From the NCBI RefSeq assembly GCF_023100685.1, contig NZ_CP090064.1:1488001-1552000 (forward strand): a DNA stretch of 64,000 nucleotides, read 5' to 3'. Of this stretch, positions 45,626 through 54,638 are shown piece after piece. The notes under the pieces were generated by a model, which searched no databases, was not told the DNA's origin, and saw nothing but the letters and a program-made list of their open reading frames with translations. A program made the translations under genes and the position numbers. Source of the stretch: Proteus vulgaris (GTDB lineage: Bacteria; Pseudomonadota; Gammaproteobacteria; Enterobacterales; Enterobacteriaceae). Each line of letters opens with the position of its first letter. The first letter of the stretch is position 1.

Positions 45626-46001
45626 GAATATTCCTATTATTTTTCTCTATCGATATTTTTCAATAAGATCGATTTAATTTATTGAACTACAATAAATATA
45701 TAGGTGCTAGGATAATAGCATATCGTATAGTGGTAGTTGCATTGAATAAAGTAAAATAGGCGAGTATTAATGTAAAGTTATGTATTGCAAATTATTTGAA
45801 TTAAATTTGATTTTAAATAAAAAAAACAATTGTTGAAGTCATTAATCAATGATTGATGTTTTTATTAAAATTAAGGTTTTATTAAAATAAAGATAAATAT
45901 TTTTGTTTTCATCAAATACGGAAGTATCCTATTTTGTCTTTAAAAGAAAGTGCCTAGCTTTATTGTATTAGTGAAATTCATTGGTTATTTTAGGAGATAT
46001 G

Positions 46002-46334
46002 ATGAATAAGTTATTTTCTATTTCGGCTATTGCTTTAGTATCATCGTTAATGGCAGCCCCCGCTTTAGCCGCTAAAACGGATACTTATAATTGCGAAGGT
46101 CAGAAAATTAGAGTTTCTTTTCCGAATGAACAGCTCGCTGTTATGTACTACAACGATGAAATTATTGTTTTACAAGAGGCTGTTGCTGCGAGTGGTGCAC
46201 GCTATGTTGGTGAAAATTTCCAAATATGGGGAAAAGGGCAAGATGAATTTAACCTTGCTACCATTTCAGAAGATGATGCTATTAATGGACGTGTCGCTGA
46301 AGATAAAGGGCGTACGTGTGAATTAGTAAAATAG
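46002..46334 (+). CDS. MliC-type inhibitor of C-type lysozyme
   Basis: AGGAG precedes ATG 46002 by 5 nt. Signal peptide MNKLFSISAIALVSSLMAAP, cut after ALA. The mature domain has YNCEGQKIRVSF and SGARYVGENFQIWGKGQDEF, the SG-x-x-Y and W-x-KG motifs that plug the lysozyme active site, and a second cysteine near the end (GRTCELVK) for the conserved disulfide. There is no lipobox, so it is periplasmic rather than membrane-anchored. Confidence 0.85.
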   Translation: MNKLFSISAIALVSSLMAAPALAAKTDTYNCEGQKIRVSFPNEQLAVMYYNDEIIVLQEAVAASGARYVGENFQIWGKGQDEFNLATISEDDAINGRVAEDKGRTCELVK

Positions 46335-46355
46335 CTTCGTTATAGCATTAAAAAT

Positions 46356-46383
46356 AAAGGGAAGTATAACTTCCCTTTTATTT
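46356..46383 (+). terminator. Terminator after mliC-like gene
   Basis: AAAGGGAAG-TATAA-CTTCCCTTT with a following TTATTT run. Confidence 0.75.
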
Positions 46384-46912
46384 AAATAATCAGGTTTAAT
46401 ATAAAACACTCCCATACTATACAATGAGATTTAATATATTTATTATCAATTTAGTGGTTTTTAAAAATGAAAAGATCATAAATATATTTATATAACTATA
46501 ATAATTTAAGTGATATTAAATATATCGGTGCTTTTACTGTTAATTTAAAAAAGAAAAAATAAACTATTTTTTATATTTAATAAATAATAGAGAGAAATTA
46601 TTGAATTAAATTAACGTGTTTACAATCATCCTGAAGAGGTGAACCCATTGCGATATTGTACTTAAGCAGTGATAACAGTACCAATAAGCACTTAACGAAT
46701 GGGTACATTTTAGTTATACTGTTTAAAATAAACATAAAGATTATTCATTTTTTATCATTAATACTACTAGAAAATTTATTGTGAGTTTATATGAAATCTT
46801 ATCCTTAGCTAGTCTCATATTAGTTCTTAAAAGTTAAATTTAGAAAATAATACACCACTATTTAATATGGTGGATGTTGTGATATTAAAAAATTAATAAG
46901 AGAATAAATCTA
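46384..46912. other. AT-rich gap, one short imperfect inverted repeat
   Basis: No gene is visible. ACCCATT at 46644 and AATGGGT at 46698 bracket 60 bp and might be a relic of a small insertion element; nothing else stands out. Confidence 0.25.
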
Positions 46913-47770
46913 ATGAAAGTTAAAAACTCAAGAAAATATAATGTAGTGTTACCTGATAATAGAATTCTAGCGTGGTATGAGTCTGGACCAGAACAAGGTA
47001 AACCAGTAGTATTTTGTACTGGTGCAGGAATGAGTGGTCTATTAGGTTTGGATGTTGAATATCTAAATAAGCTTAATATCCGTTTAATTACTCCAACTCG
47101 TCCAGGATTAGGTGATTCAACGTTCGATCCTCATAAAACGCTAAAATCTTTTTCTCAAGATATTTTATTTTTACTCGAACATCTTAATATTAAAAACTTT
47201 GATGTAATGGGATTTTCTCAAGGGGCTGTATTTGCTATGGCACTTTGTTTTTATTGTCATGTAGACAAATTAGTTGTTGTCGCGGGACAAGATCAATTTG
47301 ATTATCCTGATACACGAAATCAACTCACAGAAGAAGTTGCTAATATGCAACAGCAGGCGGTTAGTGCTCCTGATGTATTAGCTTCTTGGATTAAGCAAAA
47401 TATATCAGCTAATTGGTTAATGAATTTTATTTTAAATTACAGTGCAGATGTTGATTTAGCTGTTTATCAATCGATAGATTTTCTTCCAGTTTATCAAGAA
47501 TGTATGACAGAAGCTTTTAAACAAGGTAATGAGGGATATACTCAAGATCTTCTTATTGCTATGCGGCCATGGGGTTTTTCACCTGAAGACATAAAAACGC
47601 CAACAACATTATGGTATGGTATGAAAGATACGAGTACCGTTCATTCTCCTGATTTTGGATCATTGTTGTTTCAACGTTTTCCTAATGCACAACGACATTT
47701 ATGGCCAGAAGAAGGTGGATCACTTCTGTGGACAAAAACTGAAGATATTTTATTAGCATTAATTGACTAA
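46913..47770 (+). CDS. Alpha/beta hydrolase
   Basis: The fold signature is present: CTGAGMSGLLG (oxyanion), TRPGLGDSTFDP, the nucleophile elbow MGFSQGAVFAMAL (GFSQG, Ser), and a late acid/histidine region (YGMKDTSTVHSPD, then QRHLWPEEGG). 285 residues without signal peptide, so cytosolic. The reaction and substrate are unknown. Start ATG 46913 lacks a strong ribosome site. Confidence 0.75.
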   Translation: MKVKNSRKYNVVLPDNRILAWYESGPEQGKPVVFCTGAGMSGLLGLDVEYLNKLNIRLITPTRPGLGDSTFDPHKTLKSFSQDILFLLEHLNIKNFDVMGFSQGAVFAMALCFYCHVDKLVVVAGQDQFDYPDTRNQLTEEVANMQQQAVSAPDVLASWIKQNISANWLMNFILNYSADVDLAVYQSIDFLPVYQECMTEAFKQGNEGYTQDLLIAMRPWGFSPEDIKTPTTLWYGMKDTSTVHSPDFGSLLFQRFPNAQRHLWPEEGGSLLWTKTEDILLALID

Positions 47771-48023
47771 AACTAAATACTATATTATTGATGGAGTAGA
47801 TATTGTTTTTTAAAAAAACAGTATCTACTGTTTTAAGTTATATTTAATCGATTTACTTCAGAACTACTGAAAAATACAAATATAAATATGGACTTTGATT
47901 GGGTGGATAATTATTCTTATATTATAATTATTTTCTAAATTGTCGTTTTGACATTTTTTTAAAAATAAATTTGAAAATAATTTGCTATAAACCGAATTAT
48001 ATGACTTAATAGCGCCACTGGTT

Positions 48024-48191
48024 TGGAAGTACAGACCTATTTATGTTAGTGCAGTTTTAAGTAGTTCACCGTTTAGCGTTATCCATGATACCTCTTCGTT
48101 GCGAATTCCTTCAAATAGTGACCATAAGTAAAATCCGAAATCAAACCGCAAACAATGCCTTATGGCAAAATAATTAATTAAAGGAAATCTT
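48024..48191 (+). promoter_or_regulatory. Long 5' leader of cspA with a cold-box-like motif
   Basis: Position 48028-48035 reads AGTACAGA, like the cold-box core (GTACAGA) of E. coli cspA leaders. A leader of about 160 nt before the AAGGAAAT ribosome site is typical for cold-inducible csp mRNAs, in which refolding controls translation. Confidence 0.55.
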
Positions 48192-48404
48192 ATGTCTAAT
48201 ACAATGACTGGTACAGTAAAATGGTTTAACGATGATAAAGGCTTCGGTTTTATCACTCCTAAAGATGGTAGCAAAGACGTATTCGTACACTTTTCAGCTA
48301 TCCAAAGCGAAAGCTTCAAATCTCTAAAAGAAGGCCAAGAAGTTTCATTTTCTATCGAAAATGGCGCTAAAGGTCCAGCAGCAGCGAACGTAATCGCTCT
48401 GTAA
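48192..48404 (+). CDS. Cold-shock protein, CspA family
   Basis: A 70-residue protein with RNA-binding motifs [17 protein letters not shown] (RNP1 KGFGFI) and VFVHFSAIQ (RNP2), ending AANVIAL. It binds single-stranded RNA as a chaperone. The sequence is very close to E. coli CspA/CspC/CspE; the long leader with a cold-box-like motif suggests the cold-inducible type. A strong terminator follows at 48469. Confidence 0.95.
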   Translation: MSNTMTGTVKWFNDDKGFGFITPKDGSKDVFVHFSAIQSESFKSLKEGQEVSFSIENGAKGPAAANVIAL

Positions 48405-48468
48405 TATTGAGTCATTATTGCAGTAAATATTGCTTAATGCAGTATTAATACTGATAAGGCCAATAAAA

Positions 48469-48492
48469 ACCTCACCTCGGTGAGGTTTTTTT
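48469..48492 (+). terminator. Terminator after cold-shock gene
   Basis: ACCTCAC-CTCG-GTGAGGT followed by seven T residues; a strong rho-independent terminator. Confidence 0.9.
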
Positions 48493-48865
48493 GTATTAAA
48501 AACCTCATTATTTTGTTTTAATTTTTATATAGTAATATAGATTTAAAACAATCTTATTAAGTTTATGTAAATATTTAAAATAAATAATTTTAATTATAAA
48601 AAATTTGCTTTAATGATTAACTTTATTAGCAAAGAAAATAGTTTAAATAATAATAAAATTCTTATAATGCTGAAATAAAGATAGTAAGATATTGCTTTCT
48701 CAATGAAAAGAAAGAAAAAAACTTCATTAGAATAGAAAGATATCAGATAAATCATAAAAAATAATTTAAAGAAAAATATAAAATTAATATTTAATGACTT
48801 ATCTAAAAAAAATGCTGTCTAATTCAATGTGGCTTAAAAGCTTTTAGTTCTCAAAGGACAAACTA
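48493..48865. other. AT-rich gap before the acyltransferase gene
   Basis: About 370 bp without a gene; a run of poly-A/poly-T and no structured element that I could identify. Confidence 0.3.
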
Positions 48866-49795
48866 GTGTACGCTAAAAATTTTTTTTCATTGCATCTGTT
48901 ACACCCAAAATATTTTTTAACTTGGTTTGGTGTTTTTATTCTTTTTCTATTAGTACAACTACCTTATTCTTGGTTACTTTTCTTGGGTAAACGTTTAGGG
49001 TTATTATCTCGTTTTTTTGTAAAAAGAAGAGTTTCTATAATAAAGCGAAATTTAGAGCTATGTTTTCCTGATAAAGATCAACATGAAATAAATAAACTCG
49101 TCATGGATAATTTATCTTCACTTGGTGTGGCTTTATTTGAAACAGGAATGGCTTGGTTTTGGAGTGATCGCCGATTAAAAAACCTTTTTGAAGTGCAGGG
49201 AATATCCAATTTCACAAATGCTAATGAGAAAAATGCAGGGATTTTATTAATCGGTATACATTCAATGTCGCTAGAGTTGGGGGGGCGTATTATGGGGCTT
49301 TGCTTTCCAGTTAATGCCATGTATAGACCGCATAACAATAAAGCGATGGAATATATCCAAACTAAAGCGAGATGTCGTTCTGATAAAGGGATGATAGATA
49401 GACGTAATTTAAAATTTATGGTTATGGAGTTAAAAAAAGGAAAGGCAATTTGGTTTGCTCCTGATCAGGATTTTGGTTTGAAAGGAACCACTTTTTCACC
49501 TTTCTTTTGTGTCGAAAAAACATCAACTTCAAAAGGCGTTGCAATATTAGCCAAATTATCAGGAGCACCTTCTTTGACTGTAACGCTGGTTAGAAACGAA
49601 AATAAAGAAGGTAAACAATACAGTTTGATTATTGGTGAAGAGTTGGTTAATTACCCTAGCGAGAATATTCAAAACGATACAGATAGAATGAATAAGTTGA
49701 TTGAAACAGAAATCATGAGGGCACCAGAACAATACTTATGGGCCCATAGACGATTTAAAACACGACCAGCAGGTGAAAAGAGTTTCTATCACTAG
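48866..49795 (+). CDS. Lipid A late acyltransferase (LpxL/LpxP family)
   Basis: A GTG start at 48866 is supported by AAAGGA 8 nt upstream. One N-terminal TM (WFGVFILFLLVQLPYSW) is followed by the HX4E catalytic box H132-SMSLE137, MYRPHNNKAME, RCRSDKGMIDRRNLK and FAPDQDFGLK, all family landmarks. It transfers a fatty acyl chain to Kdo2-lipid IVA on the inner face of the inner membrane. At 309 residues and next to a cold-shock gene it may be the cold-type LpxP, but laurate/palmitoleate specificity cannot be read from sequence. Confidence 0.85.
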   Translation: MYAKNFFSLHLLHPKYFLTWFGVFILFLLVQLPYSWLLFLGKRLGLLSRFFVKRRVSIIKRNLELCFPDKDQHEINKLVMDNLSSLGVALFETGMAWFWSDRRLKNLFEVQGISNFTNANEKNAGILLIGIHSMSLELGGRIMGLCFPVNAMYRPHNNKAMEYIQTKARCRSDKGMIDRRNLKFMVMELKKGKAIWFAPDQDFGLKGTTFSPFFCVEKTSTSKGVAILAKLSGAPSLTVTLVRNENKEGKQYSLIIGEELVNYPSENIQNDTDRMNKLIETEIMRAPEQYLWAHRRFKTRPAGEKSFYH

Positions 49796-49816
49796 TCTAT
49801 GTATAAATGAGTAAAT

Positions 49817-49917
49817 AAAAAAAAGACCAACACATAATGTGTTGGTCACAGTAAATACTGGAAGCAATGTGAGCAATGTCGTTGTAAAAAGTTGAGTAAA
49901 ACACTCAACTATTCACG
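49817..49917 (-). ncRNA. ryhB: RyhB-type Fur-regulated small RNA, copy 1
   Basis: On the minus strand the core ACGACATTGCTCACATTGCT and TCCAGTATT agree with E. coli RyhB, the region that base-pairs with sodB, sdhD and other mRNAs. A 5' hairpin (GTTGAGT/ACTCAAC) precedes it and a terminator (GACCAACACAT/ATGTGTTGGTC then eight U) closes it. Length about 100 nt. The promoter with a Fur box lies at 49924-49952. It would be made in iron starvation and spare iron with Hfq. Confidence 0.9.
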
Positions 49918-49923
49918 AGTTAA

Positions 49924-49952
49924 AAGATAATCATTATCAATTGACTTGTCAA
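49924..49952 (-). promoter_or_regulatory. Promoter and Fur box of RyhB copy 1
   Basis: On the minus strand TTGACA (49947-49952), a 17-bp spacer and TATCTT (49924-49929). The palindrome GATAATCATTATC at 49926-49938 overlaps the -10 and matches the Fur consensus core, so iron-loaded Fur would block transcription. Confidence 0.85.
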
Positions 49953-50244
49953 CCCTTACGTTTGTATGGATTAATGAAAATGCAAACAAAAGGGATAGAA
50001 TGGAAAATAAAAAGGTAAGAAAAAGAAGATAAGAAAAAGAATAGAGTTAGCAGATATATAAGTTAACTATACCTGCTTAATATATTATGACCATAATAGA
50101 AAAATACCATTTATATAAATATAGTAATAACTTCTAATGCTCGAAAAATATATACTCATTATTTAATAATAAATAATTTATCCAAAATATACAGAGATTA
50201 ATATCTATTTAAAATATAGGATTAGATAAAAAATTAAATTAAAT

Positions 50245-50553
50245 TTAATTATATATTATATCCATTATGGCTAAATTTTCACCAATCCAATTTATATTCA
50301 TTGATCCTTTATTTTCATTTAATTTAGCATTGAACATTTCATTTGGTTCAATTTTATGCTGTATTTCTTCCATTTCAACACCATTCCAGCAGTTTGTTTT
50401 AAATATATTTCCGATAGAATCAATCATACAATTACCTTCTACTATAGAGCCTGTAAAGGTAATTGTTCCTGAACCAATAACCTTATTATTTGCAAGGGTG
50501 GGAGCTGATAATAAAAGTGTTAAACAAGCTACGATAATAAGATTCTTTTTCAT
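50245..50553 (-). CDS. Small secreted fimbrial-subunit-like protein, 102 aa
   Basis: A signal peptide (LIIVACLTLLLSAPTLA) is followed by GSGTITFTGSIVEGNCMIDS, the N-terminal strand and first cysteine of pilins, and a partner cysteine (KTNCWNGVEME). The protein ends after about 80 mature residues with LAIMDIIYN, shorter than the usual 150-160. It is alone, with no chaperone or usher nearby. It may be a minimal pilin-like orphan or a shortened relic. Confidence 0.6.
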   Translation of the reverse strand: MKKNLIIVACLTLLLSAPTLANNKVIGSGTITFTGSIVEGNCMIDSIGNIFKTNCWNGVEMEEIQHKIEPNEMFNAKLNENKGSMNINWIGENLAIMDIIYN

Positions 50554-51075
50554 TTTATATTCCTTAATATTATTTTATTGGTCAAATTTAGTAATTGATC
50601 TCTTTTGTGAAAGATCTGTGTTTTTCGTTCTGAATGATGGAAGGAATATTAAAGAAAAAAAATATATCAATCTGTAAAAAAATTTGATGGTTAATGACAA
50701 CTATATAAATATTTATGAATGAATTTTTGAATGCTTCAATAATAGAATAATAATTAAAATTAGAAATGGCTTACGTAACCATTTGAATAATATTAACTTG
50801 ATAAAATTATCTTTATTTTCATTAATAAGTTAACTTTATTTAACATAAGTTATGTTACTTAATTTTTTTATGATACATTTTGTTGTCAAAACAAAAAATT
50901 AATAATTTAAGCTATTTCAAGATGACAATAAATTTGTCAAAATATTTCCACAAAGTTACTATAAAAGTAAAAATTATATCTTTACTTGATGATTTCTATT
51001 TAGTTGAGTATTGATATTTTAATTTATCACTTTATTATCATTAAAAATAAATAATAAAAAGAGAATAGAATATTT
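50554..51075. other. AT-rich gap without gene
   Basis: No ORF on either strand looks coding. A GAAAAAAAATATATCAATCTGT stretch at 50655 resembles one at 52092, possibly a shared promoter-like or processed element. Confidence 0.25.
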
Positions 51076-51828
51076 ATGCAGAGTTATCATTCGTTATCAG
51101 CCCAAGTTTACCAAATAGATAAACCTATAGGATGTAGTTTTGGTGACGTAGAATATTATCAAGAACGTCTTAAGGATGTTAATGGTAAAATTTTAGAACC
51201 TGCTGTGGGAACTGGGCGTATTTTAATCCCTTTATTAAAGGCTGGATTTAATGTAGAAGGGTTTGATCTTTCAGATGAGATGCTTTATTTCTGTATGGAA
51301 AATTTAAGAAGTAATGGATATTCTCAAGATAAAGTGACTAAAGATAATTTGTTGACATTCCAAGTTGAGACACGCGTTGATGCAATAATTATTCCGACAG
51401 GAACTTTCTTATTGTTAGATAGCGAAACAAAAGCACTACAGTCACTTCAACAATGTTATAACGCATTAAATCCAGGTGGACGTTTGCTAATTGACATTAG
51501 TTTGGCGCATACCTTTACTAAAGGACAATGTTCTAGTCGACAATTCGAAACGCCGGAAGGGGATTTAATTACCTTACAGATAGTAAATGCCGAAATAGAT
51601 TATATTAATCAATTAACAGTATCTCATCACCGTTATGATAAATGGAGAAATGGGAAAATAATTGAAAGTGAATGGGAAGTGTTTAAATTGAAATGGTTTG
51701 GTGTGTATGAATTTAGACGGCTCCTTGAATCTATTGGCTTTGAAAAAATAACAATTTCTGGAGATTATCAATACTTATGCGAACCAAATAACGAAACAGA
51801 AATTATTACTTTTGAAGCTTATAAATAA
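51076..51828 (+). CDS. Class I SAM-dependent methyltransferase
   Basis: The fold landmarks are in order: motif I ILEPAVGTGRILIPLLKAG (E-x-G-x-G), VEGFDLSDEML (acidic end of strand 2), VDAIIIPTGTFLLLDS and NPGGRLLIDI. 250 residues with no TM. Substrate unknown; the LGxG-type loop and C-terminal FRRLLESIGFEKITI are typical of small-molecule methyltransferases. A terminator follows at 51852. Confidence 0.85.
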   Translation: MQSYHSLSAQVYQIDKPIGCSFGDVEYYQERLKDVNGKILEPAVGTGRILIPLLKAGFNVEGFDLSDEMLYFCMENLRSNGYSQDKVTKDNLLTFQVETRVDAIIIPTGTFLLLDSETKALQSLQQCYNALNPGGRLLIDISLAHTFTKGQCSSRQFETPEGDLITLQIVNAEIDYINQLTVSHHRYDKWRNGKIIESEWEVFKLKWFGVYEFRRLLESIGFEKITISGDYQYLCEPNNETEIITFEAYK

Positions 51829-51851
51829 AAAGCAAATAGGATATTGACAAT

Positions 51852-51877
51852 AAGGCCATAACATTATGGCCTTTTTA
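51852..51877 (+). terminator. Terminator after the methyltransferase gene
   Basis: AAGGCCATA-ACAT-TATGGCCTT followed by TTT. Confidence 0.85.
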
Positions 51878-52015
51878 ATGTCATTAGTAGTTTTTCTGCT
51901 TTTTTGAAAAGATCAAATGTTGTCTTTGCTATGAATGAAAAAAGAAGACAAGAGAACATTAAATTTGAAAGAAATAGTGATTTTATTTGTCAGTATTAAA
52001 GTGAGTTCTTAAGAT

Positions 52016-52040
52016 AAAAAAATCCCCGCACTAGGCGGGG
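52016..52040 (-). terminator. Minus-strand terminator, possibly of an unannotated sRNA
   Basis: On the minus strand the stem CCCCGC/GCGGGG with a CTAGT loop is followed by ATTTTTTTA. It stands 400 bp past the end of the nearest minus gene (52447), with no gene in between, so it may close a small RNA from 52040-52200. No matching sRNA family is recognised. Confidence 0.6.
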
Positions 52041-52446
52041 GAAAATTAAATATCTATCAGTGATGAAATACTGAAACCAATAGTAAGGGAAAAAAAGATA
52101 TCAATCTGTAACAAACTTTTAAAAAAAATAATTAAAATAAGTGTGATATTAAAAGTATTTCTTGAAAAAATCATAGTTACTTGATGTTTTTATAATGTAA
52201 TCAATTGTTTTTAATTGATTTTTAATTTATTGGGAACATTGGATTGGAGCATATAACTAATAATCATGTTAATTTAACAATAAAATTTATATACATTTAT
52301 CTGAGAGTATTGATAAATTTCTTAATTTTTAGAACAACAAAAATACGTATTTATAATTATATTGGGTAAAAATCAGGCAATGACAATAATTGATTATTAC
52401 CTGATTAGAATAGATACAAGAAGATAATAGGGTGTCTATCCATTAA

Positions 52447-53871
52447 CTACCATTGTTTTACATCAATCATATTGTTTGATGGATATACCTTTGCGATATA
52501 AGAAGAGATATTATTACGAATATAAGGATTTTTTTCTTCAGGGTACATTTTCCAAGCTTTTTTTAAATAATCCAATAGCTCACTATTGATATAATTTGAA
52601 CTAGATAATGCCTGAATTGCGCTTAAGCTTATTTCTGCGTTATCAGAGATAGTTAGTTCAAAAAATGCTGAAATTTTATGTTTTAAATTAGCATCATGAG
52701 AGGCTGCATAAATAGCACTTCTTATGATTTCTACATTTTGATGAGTAAAGAAAGGTTGAAAGTCCTCAACAAAAATAGTATTTAGTTCTGTTAAAATGTA
52801 GCCGATAAAACGCAATGTATCTTCGTGATTGGTTACTTTAAGAATAGAAATAAGACTTTCTTTAAACTGTGCATACTGGTCTTTATACTTGAAGTAAATA
52901 ATAGAAATAGCAATATCTGTTTTTTCATCATATGGAGCAATTAGTGCTCGTTGAATATGAGGTAAAGCGTGTTTTTTAAAATAAGTTGCTAAGACATTTA
53001 AAGATGCTTTATATAACTCAATATTTTCGGCTCGTAGTTGCTGCTCTAAAAAATACAGACTCCTATTTGATAATTCAGGTAGTTTTGTTAATGAGTTGAT
53101 AGCATTGACTTTTTTAGTAATATCATCATTATCGTTGGCAAGACAAACTAAAATTTCTTCATTACCTCCCATACGATGACCAAACCAACTTGTGTCATAG
53201 CCTAAAATAACTTCATCTAACCAACGTTCATACCATTGTGTAAATGATGTCTCATAAGAAAATGTGTAGGGAGTATCTGAATTTACCCAATCAGATGTAT
53301 ATAAAATATGACCTTTATAATCACCATTCAACACTAATAAAAGATCGTATTCACAACCACAGGTTCCTAAATAGAGTGTACCTTGGTGGAGTCTATCGTA
53401 AATATTATCAAATTCTTCATCACTACAATCATCAGGTACATGACATAATGCTTTCCATTCCTCAATATCCATATTAGGGCTAAGTAAGCAGGGTAGTGCA
53501 TAGTTTTTTATATCATGTCTAGCTATCGCGTCATCAAAAGCGTAGAGCCCATAATAAGGGCCTGCACCACCATAAGAACCTGTACCACCATGACCAATTC
53601 GAGTGATAAAGTTGATATAGTCCTGTGGAAATTTACATCCAGCTTTTTTTTGTAACTGATCAGCTTTTTCTATAGTGAGTGGTGGGTTTAATTGATAGTT
53701 ATGGCTATTAGCGCCAAATTCTTTGTGCTCGTGATCAACAATCGCAACAAGTATTAATTTTTCACGGATACGCTCAATAGGATTATCTGCATATTTCTTA
53801 TTTATTTGTTCCCATTGCTGTAACGGTGTCAATTTGTTCTCTTTTTCAAAGAGAGATGAAATAAAACCCAT
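52447..53871 (-). CDS. SMI1/KNR4 (SUKH) domain protein with helical repeats
   Basis: Residues 60-225 resemble the SUKH fold: PLTIEKADQLQKKAGCKFPQ, DYINFITRIGHGGTGSYGGA, GPYYGLYAFDDAI, TLYLGTCGCEYDLLLVLNGD, HILYTSDWVN. The C-terminal half consists of HEAT-like helical repeats with ISILKV, SSSNYINSELLDYLKK. SUKH proteins are often immunity proteins of contact-dependent or T6SS toxins, but no toxin gene is adjacent. 474 residues; the immunity role is inference. Confidence 0.65.
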   Translation of the reverse strand: MGFISSLFEKENKLTPLQQWEQINKKYADNPIERIREKLILVAIVDHEHKEFGANSHNYQLNPPLTIEKADQLQKKAGCKFPQDYINFITRIGHGGTGSYGGAGPYYGLYAFDDAIARHDIKNYALPCLLSPNMDIEEWKALCHVPDDCSDEEFDNIYDRLHQGTLYLGTCGCEYDLLLVLNGDYKGHILYTSDWVNSDTPYTFSYETSFTQWYERWLDEVILGYDTSWFGHRMGGNEEILVCLANDNDDITKKVNAINSLTKLPELSNRSLYFLEQQLRAENIELYKASLNVLATYFKKHALPHIQRALIAPYDEKTDIAISIIYFKYKDQYAQFKESLISILKVTNHEDTLRFIGYILTELNTIFVEDFQPFFTHQNVEIIRSAIYAASHDANLKHKISAFFELTISDNAEISLSAIQALSSSNYINSELLDYLKKAWKMYPEEKNPYIRNNISSYIAKVYPSNNMIDVKQW

Positions 53872-54071
53872 AAATTAAAGTCCCTATTGATGATATGGTT
53901 TAAATCTAAAATGTTTGTTTAACAATCCGTTATGGTGGATAGAAAACCAAATATAAAATGATTTTCTTACTGAAGTTACACTATAAACTATTTTATAGTT
54001 AATACTAAAATAGTATTTTTAGGTAATAGTTTTTTTATTTATTGTGCAATAAGAATAAATATACGATAGGT

Positions 54072-54170
54072 AAAAAAAAGACCAACGCTAGGAGAGTTGG
54101 TCAATAAATACTAGAAGCAATGTGAGCAATGTCGTTGTGAAAAACCAAGTAAAATACTCAACTATTCACA
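54072..54170 (-). ncRNA. ryhB: RyhB-type Fur-regulated small RNA, copy 2
   Basis: On the minus strand the core ACGACATTGCTCACATTGCT is identical to copy 1 and followed by TCTAGTATT. The first hairpin arms differ (GTTGAGT with ACTTGGT) but still pair through G-U. The terminator loop differs (GACCAAC/GTTGGTC with GCTAGGAGA) while the stem and eight U remain. The promoter and Fur box (54177-54205) match copy 1. Compensatory changes suggest that both RNAs are functional paralogues. Confidence 0.9.
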
Positions 54171-54176
54171 AGCTAA

Positions 54177-54205
54177 AAGATAATCATTATCATTTAATAT
54201 GTCAA
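54177..54205 (-). promoter_or_regulatory. Promoter and Fur box of RyhB copy 2
   Basis: Minus strand: TTGACA (54200-54205), 17-bp spacer, TATCTT (54177-54182); GATAATCATTATC at 54179-54191 covers the -10, exactly as in copy 1. Confidence 0.85.
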
Positions 54206-54259
54206 CCCCAATAAGATTATGGTCACTATTTATTCACACTAAAAAACCAACAAAATAAT

Positions 54260-54421
54260 TTAGTTGATAGAAACTAAAGTTGGTAATTTGTCAATTATAA
54301 CAATGAGATCACTTTTTTCTGACTTGGTATTTATCGTATTTTCAATGCTTTTCATTTTTTTTATTTTATTGATTAAATCCTTAGCGTGTCGAGATCGTAA
54401 ATGTATTGTTTTTTTAACCAT
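54260..54421 (-). CDS. Small basic protein behind a Fur-box-like palindrome, 53 aa
   Basis: AAGGAGAAGG precedes ATG 54421 by 4-5 nt, an excellent ribosome site. The product (MVKKTIHLRSRHAKDLINKI, KKMKSIENTI, KSDLIVIIDKLPTLV) is basic at its N-terminus and ends in a hydrophobic strand. The palindrome AAATGATA/TATCATTT (54478-54498) lies in its promoter, and ryhB copy 2 follows 55 bp downstream of its stop. It is probably iron-regulated. No family recognised. Confidence 0.55.
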   Translation of the reverse strand: MVKKTIHLRSRHAKDLINKIKKMKSIENTINTKSEKSDLIVIIDKLPTLVSIN

Positions 54422-54462
54422 GAGCCTTCTCCTTACTTGTAATAACCACTAGCATAATAGTG

Positions 54463-54498
54463 ATAATACTCAAATGCAAATGATAATCAATATCATTT
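54463..54498 (-). promoter_or_regulatory. Fur-box-like palindrome and promoter of the 53-aa gene
   Basis: AAATGATA-ATCAA-TATCATTT at 54478-54498 has GATAATCAATATC, one mismatch from the Fur core. On the minus strand TTGATT and TATTAT (54463-54468) are spaced 16 bp, so bound Fur would cover the -35. Confidence 0.6.
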
Positions 54499-54638
54499 AT
54501 GTGTTTAGGGAGAGAATAAATTCTTGGTAAGATTGTGACATTGCCATATTCATACTTTATGTGCCGATTTTCTTATCTCAGGGCTATTAAAAAAATGATA
54601 GTATAAATAATAAAAAGCTCTAATAAGGAATTGACGCT

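Noticed and set aside
46644..46704. Inverted ACCCATT/AATGGGT pair as a MITE
   Set aside because: Arms are only 7 bp, no target duplication is evident and the sequence between is AT-rich; chance is likely.
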